DNA from: Anaeromyxobacter oryzae
GTDB taxonomy: Bacteria; Myxococcota; Myxococcia; Myxococcales; Anaeromyxobacteraceae
DNA: 64,000 nt
Direction: 5' to 3'
Assembly: GCF_023169945.1 (NCBI RefSeq)
Contig: NZ_AP025591.1
Coordinates: forward strand, 4,088,481-4,152,480
How positions within the stretch are numbered: the stretch's first letter is position 1; every line of letters begins with the position of its first letter. Shown here one piece after another: positions 24,168 through 33,845 of the stretch. The notes under the pieces are model-generated. The model was not told the origin of the DNA and did no database searches. It was given only the letters and a program-made list of their open reading frames with translations. Made by a program: the position numbers and the translations under genes.

Positions 24168-25034
24168 ATGTCACAGCCGGACGAGCAGCCGCTACCGACG
24201 ACGCTCGTCCGGCCGTCGCCGTACGAGGCGCCCCTGCCGGCGGCGGCGTACGCCGCGGCGGCAGGGTTCACCGCCGGCGAGGTGATCGGGAAGACGCTCA
24301 AGGCGTGGTGGAAGAACGTCGTCCCGTTCACGATCCTGTCGGTCGTCACGATGGCGCCGGTGGTGGTCTGGCTCGTGGACTTCCAGCGGAGCCTCCTCGC
24401 GGCGCAGGCCGATCCCGCTTCGTTCTACCGCGACGGGTTCGGCCGGTTCCTCGGCGGGTTCGGCGTCGTCTGGGTCGTCTCGATGCTGCTCTACGTCGTC
24501 GCCCTCGGGGCGATGACGCGCGGGACGTTCGGCTACCTGCGCGGGGAGCGGGTGTCGTTCGGGGCGATGCTCACGACCGGGTTCGGTCGCGGCCTCCCGG
24601 TCGTCGCGCTGGCGCTCGTGGCCTGGATCGCGATCATGTTCGCGTCCATCCTGCTCGTGTTCCCCGGGATCATGCTGGCCTGCGCGTGGGCTGCGTCCGT
24701 GCCCGCCGCGGTGGTCGAGCGGATCGGCCCGTTCCAGGCGCTGTCGCGGAGCGCCGAGCTGACCCGCGGCGTGCGGTGGAAGGTCTTCGCTGCGTTCCTC
24801 GCGCTCTTCGGCGTGCTGTGGGGGCTCTCCATGGGCGTGCAGCTCGCGGCGAGCGCGTTCGCGGTGCTCGCGCTCCCGGCCGAGCACGCGCCGATGGGCA
24901 CGCTCGTCGTGAGCCAGCTCGGCACGGCGCTCTTCTCGTGCATCCCGTCGGTGGGGTGCGCGGTCACCTACCACGAGCTCCGCGCGGCGCGAGAGGGGCT
25001 CGACACGGCGCAGCTCGCCTCGGTGTTCGAGTAG
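24168..25034 (+). CDS. Multipass membrane protein, glycerophosphodiester-PDE-membrane-like (paralogue 1)
   Basis: Integral membrane protein of 288 residues with about six hydrophobic segments after a Pro-rich cytoplasmic start. GEVIGKTLKAWWKNVVPFTIL and the later FQALSRSAELTRGVRWKVF are typical of the DUF975/glycerophosphoryl diester phosphodiesterase membrane-domain families, whose role is unknown. It ends YHELRAAREGLDTAQLASVFE, an ending shared with the next gene. ATG at 24168, with an A/G-rich GAGGGGG upstream. Confidence 0.7.
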   Translation: MSQPDEQPLPTTLVRPSPYEAPLPAAAYAAAAGFTAGEVIGKTLKAWWKNVVPFTILSVVTMAPVVVWLVDFQRSLLAAQADPASFYRDGFGRFLGGFGVVWVVSMLLYVVALGAMTRGTFGYLRGERVSFGAMLTTGFGRGLPVVALALVAWIAIMFASILLVFPGIMLACAWAASVPAAVVERIGPFQALSRSAELTRGVRWKVFAAFLALFGVLWGLSMGVQLAASAFAVLALPAEHAPMGTLVVSQLGTALFSCIPSVGCAVTYHELRAAREGLDTAQLASVFE

Positions 25035-25056
25035 GTCCAGCTCCGGAGGGGATCGC

Positions 25057-25383
25057 ATGGAACGCTTCTCGCCCGGCGCGGTGCTCGGCCGGAGCTTCTC
25101 GCTGTGGGGGAAGCACTTCGTTCCCTTCACGCTCGTCGGCGTCTTCCTGGTTGGCGCGGTGCTCCTCGTGTTCATGATCGCCGTGGCCGCCGGCAGCTAC
25201 GCGGCGATCGGGCTCGGCGGCGAGGCGGCCGGCGTCTCGCCAGGCCTGCTCGGCGCCGTCCAGCAGGCCCTCCTCGAGGTCGGCGCCACGCCGATGGCGA
25301 TCGCTCTCGCGGTCGCGTACCACGACCTCCGCGTCCTGAAGGAGGGCGTCGACACCGCGCAGGTCGCGGTGGTGTTCGAGTGA
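25057..25383 (+). CDS. Short membrane protein, internally shortened paralogue 2
   Basis: Protein of 108 residues. Its first 30 residues (LGRSFSLWGKHFVPFTLVGV) and last 25 (AYHDLRVLKEGVDTAQVAVV) align with the start and end of the gene just upstream, while the middle membrane segments and the SAELTRG helix are absent. GGAGGGGATCGC precedes the ATG, so it appears to be translated. It is either a deletion derivative or a small accessory subunit. Its stop overlaps the next start (GTGA). Confidence 0.68.
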   Translation: MERFSPGAVLGRSFSLWGKHFVPFTLVGVFLVGAVLLVFMIAVAAGSYAAIGLGGEAAGVSPGLLGAVQQALLEVGATPMAIALAVAYHDLRVLKEGVDTAQVAVVFE

Positions 25384-26099
25384 CGGCGCCGGCGCTCTCG
25401 CCGGGGCGGCTCGCCGGCGTGACGCTCGCGCTCTGGGCGCGCCAGCTGCCCGCCTTCGTCGTCCTCGCTGCGCTCGCGTGGGGGGTGTTCATCGCCACCC
25501 TCGCCGTTGCCGAGTGGACCTTCGTGATCGCCGTCGCCCTCGTCTCGACGCTGCACGCCGGCGGAGTCGCCGCCGCGGCGCTCCAGGGACTCCGCGACGG
25601 CAGCAGCCGGGTGCCCGCCGGCTTCCGCGCGGCCTGGGCCGTCCTGCGGCGCGCGCCGTCCGTCGTCGCGATCGGCGTCCTGTCCGCCGCCGCCGTGCTC
25701 GTCGGGTCCGCCGCGCTCGTCGTGCCCGGGATCGCGGTGGCGGCCGCGCTCGCGCCGGCGCTGCCGATCGCCCTCGGTGAGGGGGCTGGGCCGCTCCGCG
25801 CCCTCGCCCGGAGCGTCGAGCTCACGCGAGGGCACCGCGTCGGCGTGGCGCTCGGGCAGCTGCTCCTCGGGGTCGTCGCCGCGGTCCTCTCGCTGGGGGT
25901 TCGCGCGTGCGCGGATGCGATCCCGGACGGCGCGCTGCCGCGGGGGGCCGCGAGCGACGTCGTGTTCTGGGGCGTCGTGCCGGTACTCGTCCTGACCGCG
26001 CTGACCCTGCCGTTCGTCGGCGCCACCGTGGCGTACCGCGCGCTCGTGGCCGCGAAGGAGGCGCCAACCGCCGCGGCCCTCGAGGTGGTGTTCGAGTAG
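25380..26099 (+). CDS. Multipass membrane protein (paralogue 3)
   Basis: Integral membrane protein of 239 residues with five or six hydrophobic segments. LRALARSVELTRGHRVGVAL and the final AYRALVAAKEAPTAAALEVV are diverged versions of segments in the two preceding genes, so the three form a tandem family. GTG at 25380 overlaps the previous stop by 4 bp. Function unknown; a role as a membrane complex is an inference from the coupling. Confidence 0.7.
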   Translation: MTAPALSPGRLAGVTLALWARQLPAFVVLAALAWGVFIATLAVAEWTFVIAVALVSTLHAGGVAAAALQGLRDGSSRVPAGFRAAWAVLRRAPSVVAIGVLSAAAVLVGSAALVVPGIAVAAALAPALPIALGEGAGPLRALARSVELTRGHRVGVALGQLLLGVVAAVLSLGVRACADAIPDGALPRGAASDVVFWGVVPVLVLTALTLPFVGATVAYRALVAAKEAPTAAALEVVFE

Positions 26100-26102
26100 C
26101 CC

Positions 26103-26119
26103 GGCGCCTCTCAGGCGCC
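26103..26119. terminator. Short hairpin at converging gene ends
   Basis: GGCGCC-TCTCA-GGCGCC forms a 6-bp stem between the converging membrane-paralogue and RDD genes and includes the RDD stop codon. It is weak alone. Confidence 0.35.
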
Positions 26120-27037
26120 ACGATCGTGCTTGCTCTCGCGGCGCTTCCCGAGCAGGAGCCTCCGCTCGAGCCGCCCCCGCAGCGCCGCGTAGAACGCCTC
26201 TAGGAACGGCGCGTCGGGCACGGCGGGCCCGTCCCACTGGAGCTTCTGCCGGATCTTCGCGGCAACGGTCCGGACTGAGTCGGCGTGGCCCGGCGTGCCC
26301 CGGCCGCGGAGCACCTGCTCGAGCACCTGCAGCTCGTAGACGCCGTACACGTCGAGCTGCGCGTCGCTGAACGGGATGGCCGCGGCGGCCGCGGCGGGCC
26401 GGGCGGCCGAGAGGTCCTCGAGCAGCACCGCGTCCGGCGTGCGCACCACCACCGTCCCCGCGACGAGATCGCCGACCCGCAGCCGATCCCGGTTGAAGAG
26501 CGGGAGGAGCCCGAAGAGGAGCATCCACACGAGCGCGGCGAGCCGCGCCCAGCCGGGCGCGCCCGGGAAGACCGCCTCCGGCGCGAAGAGCGCGATCACC
26601 GGCAGGAAGATCTCGAGCTCGCGGGTGAGGTTCCGCGCGATGATCGCCTCGGCAGAGAGGGGGCCGCCCCGGGCGTCGATGGCGCGCAGGCGGAGCCGCC
26701 GCTTGCCGGGCGTCTGCCCCTGCCAGGTCAGCTCGAAGTACGCGAAGTAGAACGTGCGGACGAGGAACCAGGCGAGGATCAGGATCGCGCCGGCGAGGTC
26801 TCCGCCGACGGAAACGCCGGACCAGGCGAGCCCGCCCAGGACGAGGCCGGTGGCGAGCAGGATCCCCGCCATGATGAGCTGGTCGAGGAGGAACGCCGCG
26901 GCGCGGTCGCCCGCGAGGGCGACGGTGAACCGGATCGGCACGCCCTCGGGGGTCACGATCTCCTTCGCGCGCGCCTCGGCCGCCGAGAGGGCCGGCGGCG
27001 CGGCGGGGGCGGGCGGCGCGGCGGGGCGGGTGCTCAT
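26111..27037 (-). CDS. RDD-family membrane protein
   Basis: Membrane protein of 308 residues. After a Pro/Ala-rich start, the RDD domain spans about 38-190 (ALAGDRAAAFLLDQLIM at the Arg-Asp motif, QGQTPGKRRLRLRAI between helices). A soluble C-terminal region of about 110 residues (ELQVLEQVLRGRG) follows. RDD proteins are poorly understood; some are Na+/H+ antiporters. Last gene of the MoxR-type operon, with its ATG overlapping the SpoIIM-like stop (ATGA). Confidence 0.82.
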   Translation of the reverse strand: MSTRPAAPPAPAAPPALSAAEARAKEIVTPEGVPIRFTVALAGDRAAAFLLDQLIMAGILLATGLVLGGLAWSGVSVGGDLAGAILILAWFLVRTFYFAYFELTWQGQTPGKRRLRLRAIDARGGPLSAEAIIARNLTRELEIFLPVIALFAPEAVFPGAPGWARLAALVWMLLFGLLPLFNRDRLRVGDLVAGTVVVRTPDAVLLEDLSAARPAAAAAAIPFSDAQLDVYGVYELQVLEQVLRGRGTPGHADSVRTVAAKIRQKLQWDGPAVPDAPFLEAFYAALRGRLERRLLLGKRRESKHDRGA

Positions 27038-28029
27038 CGGTCCGCCCTCCCGGAGGTGAACAGGTAGGCGTAGAGGACGCCGAGCGACCCGAGGGCCACG
27101 GCGTACCGGACCGGCACCGCGTGCACGAGCTGGCGGAAGAGGCCCTCGACGAGCGCCGCGCAGAAGAAGAGCGCGACCGCGCCGAGCGCCAGCACGCCGG
27201 CGTCGCGGCCGCGCCGGGCGAGGCCGGCGAGCCGCTCCTCGCGGCCGGGGAACACGAGGGCCTGACCGATGGCGAGCCCCGCGGCGCCGCAGAGCGCGAC
27301 GGCGGTGAGCTCGGTGATCCCGTGCGGCAGGATCCAGCCCCAGAAGTCGAGGGACAGGCCGCGGGAGTGGTAGAGCGCGCCGAAGGCGCCGAGCACGAGG
27401 CCGTTGGAGAAGAGGAGGAGGCCCGCCGGGACCGCGCCCGCGAAGCCGATGGCGAAGCAGAGGAGGCCGACGCGCGCGTTGTTCGAGAAGAGGAACATCG
27501 CGAACGTCTTGAGCATGCGCGCGGCGCCCTCGTCGTGCGCGTACAGCACCTCCCGCAGCGACTCGGTGGAGGACGCGGGGCCGCGGCCCTGCGCGTAGGC
27601 CGCGTCCACGAAGGCGTAGAACCGCTCCGGGTCGGCGCGCGTGAGGGCGAACCCCGCGACCGCGCCCGCGAGGATCAGCGCCCAGGAGACGAGGAGGTGC
27701 CAGCGGTGCGCCCGGACGGCGCGCGGGAACCGCCGGACGAAGAAGTCGGCCAGCGCGTCGCGCAGGTGCCGCCGCGTCCCGTACACCGCGAGGTAGGAGC
27801 GGCCGCAGAGCGACTCGAGGTAGTCGAGGACGTTGCGGTCGAGGGAGATCGCCCGCGCCACCGACAGGGACGACAGCGCCGCCCGGTAGAGCGCCGGGAG
27901 GCGCGCCAGCGCGCGCGGGTCCAGCGCGCCGACCCCGCCCTTCTCCACCGCCGCCACGAGCGCCTCCAGCTCGCGCCAGCTCGCCTCGCGCTCGGCCCGG
28001 AACGCCGCGCTCTTGAGCGCCACGGTCAC
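27034..28029 (-). CDS. SpoIIM-like (stage II sporulation protein M) membrane protein
   Basis: Integral membrane protein of 331 residues. A soluble helical N-terminus (1-100, ALYRAALSSLSVARA) precedes several membrane helices; FGWILPHG-type sequence appears as LDFWGWILPHGITELTAVA, the family hallmark. Despite the name, homologues occur widely outside sporulating bacteria and beside MoxR/DUF58 genes. GTG at 28029 overlaps the DUF58 stop (GTGA). Probably part of one membrane complex with the other operon products. Confidence 0.83.
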   Translation of the reverse strand: MTVALKSAAFRAEREASWRELEALVAAVEKGGVGALDPRALARLPALYRAALSSLSVARAISLDRNVLDYLESLCGRSYLAVYGTRRHLRDALADFFVRRFPRAVRAHRWHLLVSWALILAGAVAGFALTRADPERFYAFVDAAYAQGRGPASSTESLREVLYAHDEGAARMLKTFAMFLFSNNARVGLLCFAIGFAGAVPAGLLLFSNGLVLGAFGALYHSRGLSLDFWGWILPHGITELTAVALCGAAGLAIGQALVFPGREERLAGLARRGRDAGVLALGAVALFFCAALVEGLFRQLVHAVPVRYAVALGSLGVLYAYLFTSGRADR

Positions 28030-29339
28030 GCGATCTGCTCCCGGCGCTTGATGTCGAGGTAACGGTTCACGAGCTGCGCCGAGACCTGTCCCGGCGCCGC
28101 GTCCACGCACTGGATCCCCATCCGCCGCAGGCGCGCGAGGACCCGCTCGCGCTCGCGCACGAAGTCGGCGGCGACGACCGACCGGTACACGTCCCCGACC
28201 CGGTGCGGCGCGGCGAGCGCCGCCGCGTCGAGCCCGGGGTCGCGGAGCGAGACGAACACGACGAGCTGGCGGCGGGCGAGGCGCGAGAGGTTCTCGATCA
28301 TGAGCTCAGCGGTCACGGTGTCCACGAACTCGGTGAACACGACGACGAGCGAGCGGCGCCGCAGCCGGGTGGAGAGCTCGGCGAGGCCCAGCGTGAAGTT
28401 GGTCTCCTCGGTCGAGTAGGCGAGCTGGGCCGAGAGCGTCTGCAGGCGCGCGAACGACCCGAGCCCGCCCTGCGGCTCCGCCCAGGCGCGCGCGGCGCGA
28501 TCGAACGCGTACAGCCCCACCCGGTCGCCGAGCCGGAGGCTCACGTAGGCGAGGAGCAGCGCGGAGGAGACCGCGTGATCGAGGCGCGGCACGCCCTCCA
28601 GCGGCTCGGCGACGAGGTGGCCGGTGTCCAGCGCGAGGACGACCTGGTGGTTCCGCTCGGCGCGGAACTCCTGGCAGAGCAGCTCGCGGTGGCGCGCCGA
28701 GGCCTTCCAGGAGATCGCGCGCGGGTCGAGGCCGGGCACGTACTCGACGAGCGCCTCGAACTCGGAGCCGTCGCCGAGGAAGCGCTCCACCTGGACGCCG
28801 GCGGAGAGCTCGCGCGCGCCGAAGTAGCGGAACGCCGCGGCGCGCACGGGACGGAGGTTCGGCACGACCGAGATGGCCCGCGCGACCTCGACGCGGCGCC
28901 GCCGCCCGGCGAGGCCGAGCGGCCCCTGCCAGCGCAGCCAGAGCGCGTCGACCGTCGGCCGGCCGCGCCGGCGGGCGAGCAGCGGGATCTCGAGCTCCGC
29001 CCGGCCGTCCGGGCCCGGCTGGATCCCGCGCACGGGCTGCGGGGCGAGATCCGCGTGCAGGTCGGCGAGCACCTCGAGCGCCCTCGCGCCGCGGACCCCG
29101 GCGATCGAGACGCGCGCCGCCCCGGCCTCCCCGATGGGGAGCTGGCCGGGCACGTCGATCTCCATCGAGACGCCGCGCGGCGCCGGGGCGAGGAGCGCGT
29201 CGAGCCCGATCGCGATGGCGGAGAGCGCCGCCGCGACGAGCCAGAGCCCCCACAGGCGCGGGTGCACGAGCGCCGGCAGGAGGGCGACGGGGAAGCCGGC
29301 GGCCACGAGCGCGACGGCCCTGGGGGTCGGGTAGATCAC
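28026..29339 (-). CDS. DUF58 protein with vWA-like domain
   Basis: Protein of 437 residues. Two N-terminal membrane helices (about 8-48) are followed by a beta-rich segment and the DUF58 core ([33 protein letters not shown]). The C-terminal half has a von Willebrand A-like fold with DTGHLVAEP in place of a canonical MIDAS DxSxS. Such proteins work with MoxR ATPases, possibly as chaperones for metal insertion or complex assembly. GTG at 29339 overlaps the MoxR stop. Confidence 0.85.
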   Translation of the reverse strand: MIYPTPRAVALVAAGFPVALLPALVHPRLWGLWLVAAALSAIAIGLDALLAPAPRGVSMEIDVPGQLPIGEAGAARVSIAGVRGARALEVLADLHADLAPQPVRGIQPGPDGRAELEIPLLARRRGRPTVDALWLRWQGPLGLAGRRRRVEVARAISVVPNLRPVRAAAFRYFGARELSAGVQVERFLGDGSEFEALVEYVPGLDPRAISWKASARHRELLCQEFRAERNHQVVLALDTGHLVAEPLEGVPRLDHAVSSALLLAYVSLRLGDRVGLYAFDRAARAWAEPQGGLGSFARLQTLSAQLAYSTEETNFTLGLAELSTRLRRRSLVVVFTEFVDTVTAELMIENLSRLARRQLVVFVSLRDPGLDAAALAAPHRVGDVYRSVVAADFVRERERVLARLRRMGIQCVDAAPGQVSAQLVNRYLDIKRREQIA

Positions 29340-30292
29340 CGCGGCGCCCCGACCTCCTCGACGACCCGGGCCACCGCCTGGTCCGCGGTGAGCCCCTCGA
29401 TCTCCGCGCCCGGCGCGAGGACGACCCGGTGCCGGAGGACCGGGAGCGCGAGCGCCTTCACGTCGTCCGGGATCACGAAGCCGCGCCCCTGGATGGCCGC
29501 GTGGGCGCGGGCCGCGGTGGCGAGCATGTTCGCCGCGCGCGGCGACGCCCCGCAGAGCAGGGCGGGCCGGCCGCGGGTCGCGCGGACGAGGTCCACCACG
29601 TAGTCCACGATGGGCTCCTCGAGCCGGATCCCCGCCACCGTCCGGCGCATCGCGAGCAGGTCCTCGAGGCCCGCCACCGGCTCGATGCCGAACTCGGAGA
29701 TGGGCGGCGTCGCGGTCCGGTGGCCGTGGACGCGGACCATGTCCCGCTCCTCGTCGCGCGCCGGGTACCCGACGCTGATCTTGAACAGGAAGCGATCGAG
29801 CTGGGCCTCGGGGAGCGGGTAGGTGCCCTCCTGCTCGATGGGGTTCTGGGTCGCGAGCACCATGAACCCGCCCGACAGCGTGTGCGTCTTCCCGTCGATG
29901 GTGACGGCGCGCTCCTGCATCGCCTGGAGGAGCGCGGCCTGGGTCTTCGGCGGCGTACGGTTGATCTCGTCCGCGACGAGCACGTCGGTGAAGATCGGCC
30001 CCTTCGTGAGGACGAACGCGTTCGTCCGGAAGTCGAAGAGGTTCGTGCCGATCACGTCGCCCGGCATGAGGTCGGGGGTGAACTGGATGCGGCTGAAGCC
30101 GACGCCCAGCGCCGCCGCGAAGGCGCGCGCGAGGAGCGTCTTGGCGGTGCCCGGGACGCCCTCGACGAGGACGTGCCCGTCGGAGAGGAGCGCCACGAGC
30201 ATCAGGTCGAGGGCCCGGTCCTGGCCGACGACGACCTTGTGGACCTCAGCCCTGAGCCGCGCGGTCGCGTCCCGGATCGTCTGCAGCTCCAT
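29336..30292 (-). CDS. MoxR-family AAA+ ATPase
   Basis: Cytoplasmic ATPase of 318 residues. Walker A is GVPGTAKT, Walker [10 protein letters not shown], sensor 1 [20 protein letters not shown], and the arginine finger region lies at LDRFLFKI. MoxR proteins remodel or activate partner proteins containing vWA domains. ATG at 30292 has AGGAG upstream and lies inside the end of the DUF4350 gene, an overlap of 47 bp. The adjacent DUF58 gene is the expected partner. Confidence 0.92.
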   Translation of the reverse strand: MELQTIRDATARLRAEVHKVVVGQDRALDLMLVALLSDGHVLVEGVPGTAKTLLARAFAAALGVGFSRIQFTPDLMPGDVIGTNLFDFRTNAFVLTKGPIFTDVLVADEINRTPPKTQAALLQAMQERAVTIDGKTHTLSGGFMVLATQNPIEQEGTYPLPEAQLDRFLFKISVGYPARDEERDMVRVHGHRTATPPISEFGIEPVAGLEDLLAMRRTVAGIRLEEPIVDYVVDLVRATRGRPALLCGASPRAANMLATAARAHAAIQGRGFVIPDDVKALALPVLRHRVVLAPGAEIEGLTADQAVARVVEEVGAPR

Positions 30293-31508
30293 GCGTCATC
30301 TCCTGTCGGAAGCGGTGGATGGCCTGCGCCGCGCGCACGGTCTCCGCCTCGGCGCCGTGGCGTGCGTCCTCGATCTTGCGGACCCGCTCCTCGATCATGC
30401 GGAGGTCGCGGGTGCGGCCGCGGGCCGCCGCGATCCGGGCGAGCCACGCGTCCGGCGCTCCCGGCTCGCCCGGCGGCCGGAGCCGCGCCACGATGTCGTC
30501 CTTCGCGGCGCGGAGGTACGCGGCGGCGGCGTGCCGGAGGTGGCCGCCGTGCCGGAGCAGCTCGGCGGTGTTCTCCACCAGGAAGGCCTTCCCGGGGGCG
30601 AGCGCGGGCGGCGGGGGGCGAGGCCGGCCGAAGCGGACCAGGGCCGCCCACGCGAGCAGGCCCGCCACGAGGAGCGCCTGCAGCGTCGCGAGCACCAGCG
30701 GGAAGCGGAGCAGCTCGCGGACGAGCGACGGCTGCTCCTCGTTGCCGTGGAGCGTCTCGTCGACGATCAGCGGCCGCTCCCCGGCGCCGAGGCGCTCCGC
30801 GAGGCGTATGGCGAGGAGCGCGTTGTCGCCCCGGCCGAGCCCGTGCGTCTCGAGGACGTCGGGATCCGCGACGACGATGGTGCGCCAGCCCTCTCCCGCG
30901 AGCTCGCCCGCGAGCATGCCGTCGTCGGACTCGACGAGCGGCGCGAGCCGCTTCGAGCGCAGGAGCTGCGGCGCGTCCAGCGCGGGCGCGGGGAGGGGGC
31001 CGCGCCAGGCGGCGATGGAATGGTCGGGGCGGACGACCTCGGAGTCGAGCTCGAGCGCGTCGACGACGCGCTGCGCCTCCGAGAGCGGCTCGAGGGAGGC
31101 GTGGGCGATCCAGCGGCGCTGCAGGGGATCCGGGGCGGCGGCGCGCTTCGGCAGCACCACGAGGAGCCGCCGCGCGGCCCGATCGATGGCGACCAGGGTC
31201 TCGGTGCGGGCGCCGTGCTCGCCGTCCTCGATCCGAGGCTCGAGCACCGCGACGACCGCGCCGTCCTGCGCCTTGTCGGCGGTCCGGTGGCGCGACACGA
31301 TCACCGGGACGCCCACCTCCCGCAGGAGCGCGAGGTAGGCGCGGTGGCCTACGGCGGACGGGCTCCACGCGTCGGCGAGCGCGGTCGGCGGGTCCGAGAT
31401 CGCGTCCCCGAACACCCCGAGGAACCCCGCGGCGAGCAGCGACGCGAGGGCGACGCCGCCGACGGCGAGCGCGCCGCGGCGCGTGAACGGACCGTCGACG
31501 GCGCTCAC
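30246..31508 (-). CDS. DUF4350-type membrane protein
   Basis: Protein of 420 residues with one N-terminal membrane helix (about 12-35), a long extracytoplasmic domain ([20 protein letters not shown], landmarks of DUF4350) and a second helix near 290-315 followed by a cytoplasmic tail. GTG at 31508 overlaps the stop of the DUF4129 gene (GTGA), and its end overlaps MoxR by 47 bp. Function unknown; always found in this operon type. Confidence 0.78.
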   Translation of the reverse strand: MSAVDGPFTRRGALAVGGVALASLLAAGFLGVFGDAISDPPTALADAWSPSAVGHRAYLALLREVGVPVIVSRHRTADKAQDGAVVAVLEPRIEDGEHGARTETLVAIDRAARRLLVVLPKRAAAPDPLQRRWIAHASLEPLSEAQRVVDALELDSEVVRPDHSIAAWRGPLPAPALDAPQLLRSKRLAPLVESDDGMLAGELAGEGWRTIVVADPDVLETHGLGRGDNALLAIRLAERLGAGERPLIVDETLHGNEEQPSLVRELLRFPLVLATLQALLVAGLLAWAALVRFGRPRPPPPALAPGKAFLVENTAELLRHGGHLRHAAAAYLRAAKDDIVARLRPPGEPGAPDAWLARIAAARGRTRDLRMIEERVRKIEDARHGAEAETVRAAQAIHRFRQEMTHGAADDPGRDRAAQG

Positions 31509-32161
31509 GCGGCGCTCCGGTACGTCTCGAGGAAGGCGTGGAACCGGTCGAGGCACGCGCGGTAGTCCGCCTCGCCCGGCTCCGCGCCGCCGAAGTGCGA
31601 GACCTCCACCGCCACGACGAGGCCCGCGAGCGCGTCCCGCGCGCGCGCCGGCAGCGCCACCCGCTCGACGATCTCGCGCGACGTGAGCGACGGCGCGAGG
31701 CGCGCGGCGCGGGAGAGCGCCGCGAGCGTGTCGAGGAGGAGCGCGTGGATGGCGGCGCCGTACCGGCCGGCGGTGGCGAGCGCCTCGGCCGAGCCGATGG
31801 GGATGGCGATCGGCGCGGCGGTGGCGGCCGCCTCGCGCACCTCGACGTCCCCCGGCGCGCGGCGGAGCCGCCGGGCCGCCCAGGTCCCGACGAGGACGAG
31901 GAGGACCGCCAGCCCGGCCCAGCCGAGGACGCGGAGCAGGGCCGCGAGGCCGGAGAGGGGGAGGTCGAGGCGGGGCGGCGGCGGGGCGTCCGGGAGCGCC
32001 CGCTGGTACTCGCGGCTCGACAGGATCCGTGCGGCGCGGTCGCGCACGGCCGCGGGGTCGGCGGCCCGGCCCGGCTCCGGAGCCCCGGGCGCGGCGGCGA
32101 CGAGAGCGGCCACGATCCCGGCGAGGAACGGCATCGGGAGGAGGGTAGAACGGGGCGTCAC
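31505..32161 (-). CDS. DUF4129-containing membrane protein
   Basis: Protein of 218 residues, first gene of the operon. A signal-like helix (about 10-25), an extracytoplasmic stretch, a membrane helix (about 82-98) and a cytoplasmic DUF4129 domain (about 125-215, YGAAIHALLLDTLAAL, FGGAEPGEADYRACLDRF) are visible. Either GTG at 32161 or ATG at 32134 could be the start; neither has a good ribosome site. DUF4129 occurs in MoxR-DUF58 operons and in some transglutaminase proteins. Confidence 0.72.
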   Translation of the reverse strand: MTPRSTLLPMPFLAGIVAALVAAAPGAPEPGRAADPAAVRDRAARILSSREYQRALPDAPPPPRLDLPLSGLAALLRVLGWAGLAVLLVLVGTWAARRLRRAPGDVEVREAAATAAPIAIPIGSAEALATAGRYGAAIHALLLDTLAALSRAARLAPSLTSREIVERVALPARARDALAGLVVAVEVSHFGGAEPGEADYRACLDRFHAFLETYRSAA

Positions 32162-32262
32162 GGCCGCACAAGCACGTCCTGCCGGCCCGGCGGCAGCGCG
32201 CCGCTCCCGCCGCGCGAGGCGGGGGTGGTAGGATCCCCGCGTCTCCTGGGAGGCTCGCGACG

Positions 32263-32685
32263 ATGGACTGGTGGCTCTGGGTGCTCGGCGGGCTCGCCCT
32301 GCTCGTGCTCGAGATGGTGACGCCGGGCGGCCTGTTCGCGCTGTTCTTCGGCATCGGGGCGCTGTGCGTCGCGCCGCTCGCGGCGCTGGGCGTCGGCGAC
32401 GTGTGGCAGTGGCTCGCCTTCACCGCGATCTCGCTCGTGCTCCTCGCGACGCTGCGGAACCGGCTCGTCGAGCGGCTCGAGCGGAGGCCGCCGGCCGTCG
32501 TCGACGGCCTGGTCGGAGAGGAGGCGGTGCTCCTCGAGGACGTCGCCGCGGGCGGGCACGGCAAGGCCGAGCTGCGGGGCGTCCCGTGGTCCGTCCGGAT
32601 CGCCTCCGGGATCCCGCTCCGCGCCGGCCAGCGCTGCCGCGTCGAGCGGGTCGACGGTCTCGTCCTGTGGCTCCGCGCCGAGTGA
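32263..32685 (+). CDS. NfeD-family membrane protein, short form
   Basis: Membrane protein of 140 residues: two or three hydrophobic helices (1-65) and a C-terminal OB-fold (about 78-140, LVGEEAVLLEDVAAGGHGKA, ending RVDGLVLWLRAE). Short NfeD proteins pair with SPFH/stomatin proteins in membrane microdomains, and the next gene 34 bp downstream is exactly such a protein. ATG at 32263 is well placed after the divergent DUF4129 start. Confidence 0.9.
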   Translation: MDWWLWVLGGLALLVLEMVTPGGLFALFFGIGALCVAPLAALGVGDVWQWLAFTAISLVLLATLRNRLVERLERRPPAVVDGLVGEEAVLLEDVAAGGHGKAELRGVPWSVRIASGIPLRAGQRCRVERVDGLVLWLRAE

Positions 32686-32719
32686 GGCGCGCCTCGTCTC
32701 TCGCCGGAAGGGAACCTCC

Positions 32720-33745
32720 ATGGAATCGTTCAGCGCCGCGCTCGTGATCGCCGTCGTCCTCGCGATCTTCGCGATCCTCGTGGTCGTGAAGACCGCGGTG
32801 GTGGTCCCCCAGCAGAACGCGTACGTCGTCGAGCGGCTCGGCCGCTTCTACGGCGTGCTCGACGCGGGGTTCCACATCCTCCTGCCGTTCATCGACGCCA
32901 TCCGGTACCGGCACACGCTGAAGGAGCAGGCGCTCGACATCCCGGAGCAGGTCTGCATCACCAAGGACAACGTGCAGGTCGCGGTCGACGGCATCCTCTA
33001 CCTGAAGGTGCTCGATCCGCAGCGCGCCTCCTACGGCATCGCCGACTACTACTACGCCATCAGCCAGCTCGCGCAGACCGCGCTCCGCAGCGAGATCGGC
33101 AAGATCGACCTCGACCGGACGTTCGAGGAGCGGTCGCACATCAACGGCATGGTCATCACCGAGCTCGACAAGGCCACCGGGCCGTGGGGCGTGAAGGTCC
33201 TCCGCTACGAGATCAAGAACATCACGCCGCCCCGCGACGTCCTCGCCGCGATGGAGAAGCAGATGCGCGCGGAGCGGGAGAAGCGCGCCGTCATCCTCGC
33301 GTCGGAGGGCGAGCGCGACGCCGCCATCAACAGCGCCGAGGGCAAGAAGCAGCAGGTCATCAAGGCGTCCGAGGCGTCGCGGCAGCAGCAGATCAACGAG
33401 GCCGAGGGCCAGGCGCAGGCGATCCTGGCGATCTCGAGCGCGACGGCGGACGGCCTCCGGAAGGTGGCGGAGGCGATCAGCGCGCAGGGCGGCATCGAGG
33501 CGGTGCAGCTCCGCGTGGCCGAGCAGTACGTCGAGCAGTTCGGCAACCTCGCCAAGGTGAACAACACCGTCATCCTCCCGGCGACGCTGTCGGACGTCGG
33601 CTCCATGATCGCCGCCGCCATGAACGTGCTGCGCACCGCGGCGCCGCAGGCGGAGCCGGTCCGGAACACCATCGCCGCCCCGCCGCGCGGCGCCGCTCCG
33701 CCGCTGCCCCCGCGCCCCCCGCCCCCCGGGCGCCCGGTCCCCTGA
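32720..33745 (+). CDS. SPFH/Band 7 stomatin-like protein (QmcA type)
   Basis: Membrane-anchored scaffold protein of 341 residues. An N-terminal hydrophobic helix (5-28) leads to the SPFH domain (VPQQNAYVVERLGRFYGVLD, DALDIPEQ-like region at ALDIPEQVCITKDNV), a long coiled coil with RAEREKRAVILASEGERDA and QQQINEAEGQAQAIL, and a Pro-rich end. This is the slipin/QmcA pattern. It probably oligomerises with the NfeD protein and may influence membrane protease activity. GGAAGGGAA precedes the ATG. Confidence 0.92.
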   Translation: MESFSAALVIAVVLAIFAILVVVKTAVVVPQQNAYVVERLGRFYGVLDAGFHILLPFIDAIRYRHTLKEQALDIPEQVCITKDNVQVAVDGILYLKVLDPQRASYGIADYYYAISQLAQTALRSEIGKIDLDRTFEERSHINGMVITELDKATGPWGVKVLRYEIKNITPPRDVLAAMEKQMRAEREKRAVILASEGERDAAINSAEGKKQQVIKASEASRQQQINEAEGQAQAILAISSATADGLRKVAEAISAQGGIEAVQLRVAEQYVEQFGNLAKVNNTVILPATLSDVGSMIAAAMNVLRTAAPQAEPVRNTIAAPPRGAAPPLPPRPPPPGRPVP

Positions 33746-33845
33746 TCGCGCCCGCGGGCATCGCCCGCCGCTTCCTCCTCCGGCCGGCCCGCGCTGCACC
33801 CGCGCGGAGCCGGCCGCATCTTTTCGAGCGGGAGGGACTCACGAC

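Noticed and set aside
25057..25383. The 108-residue membrane gene as a pseudogene
   Set aside because: It has a good ribosome site, an intact frame and 4-bp coupling to the next gene; a functional short form is at least as likely.
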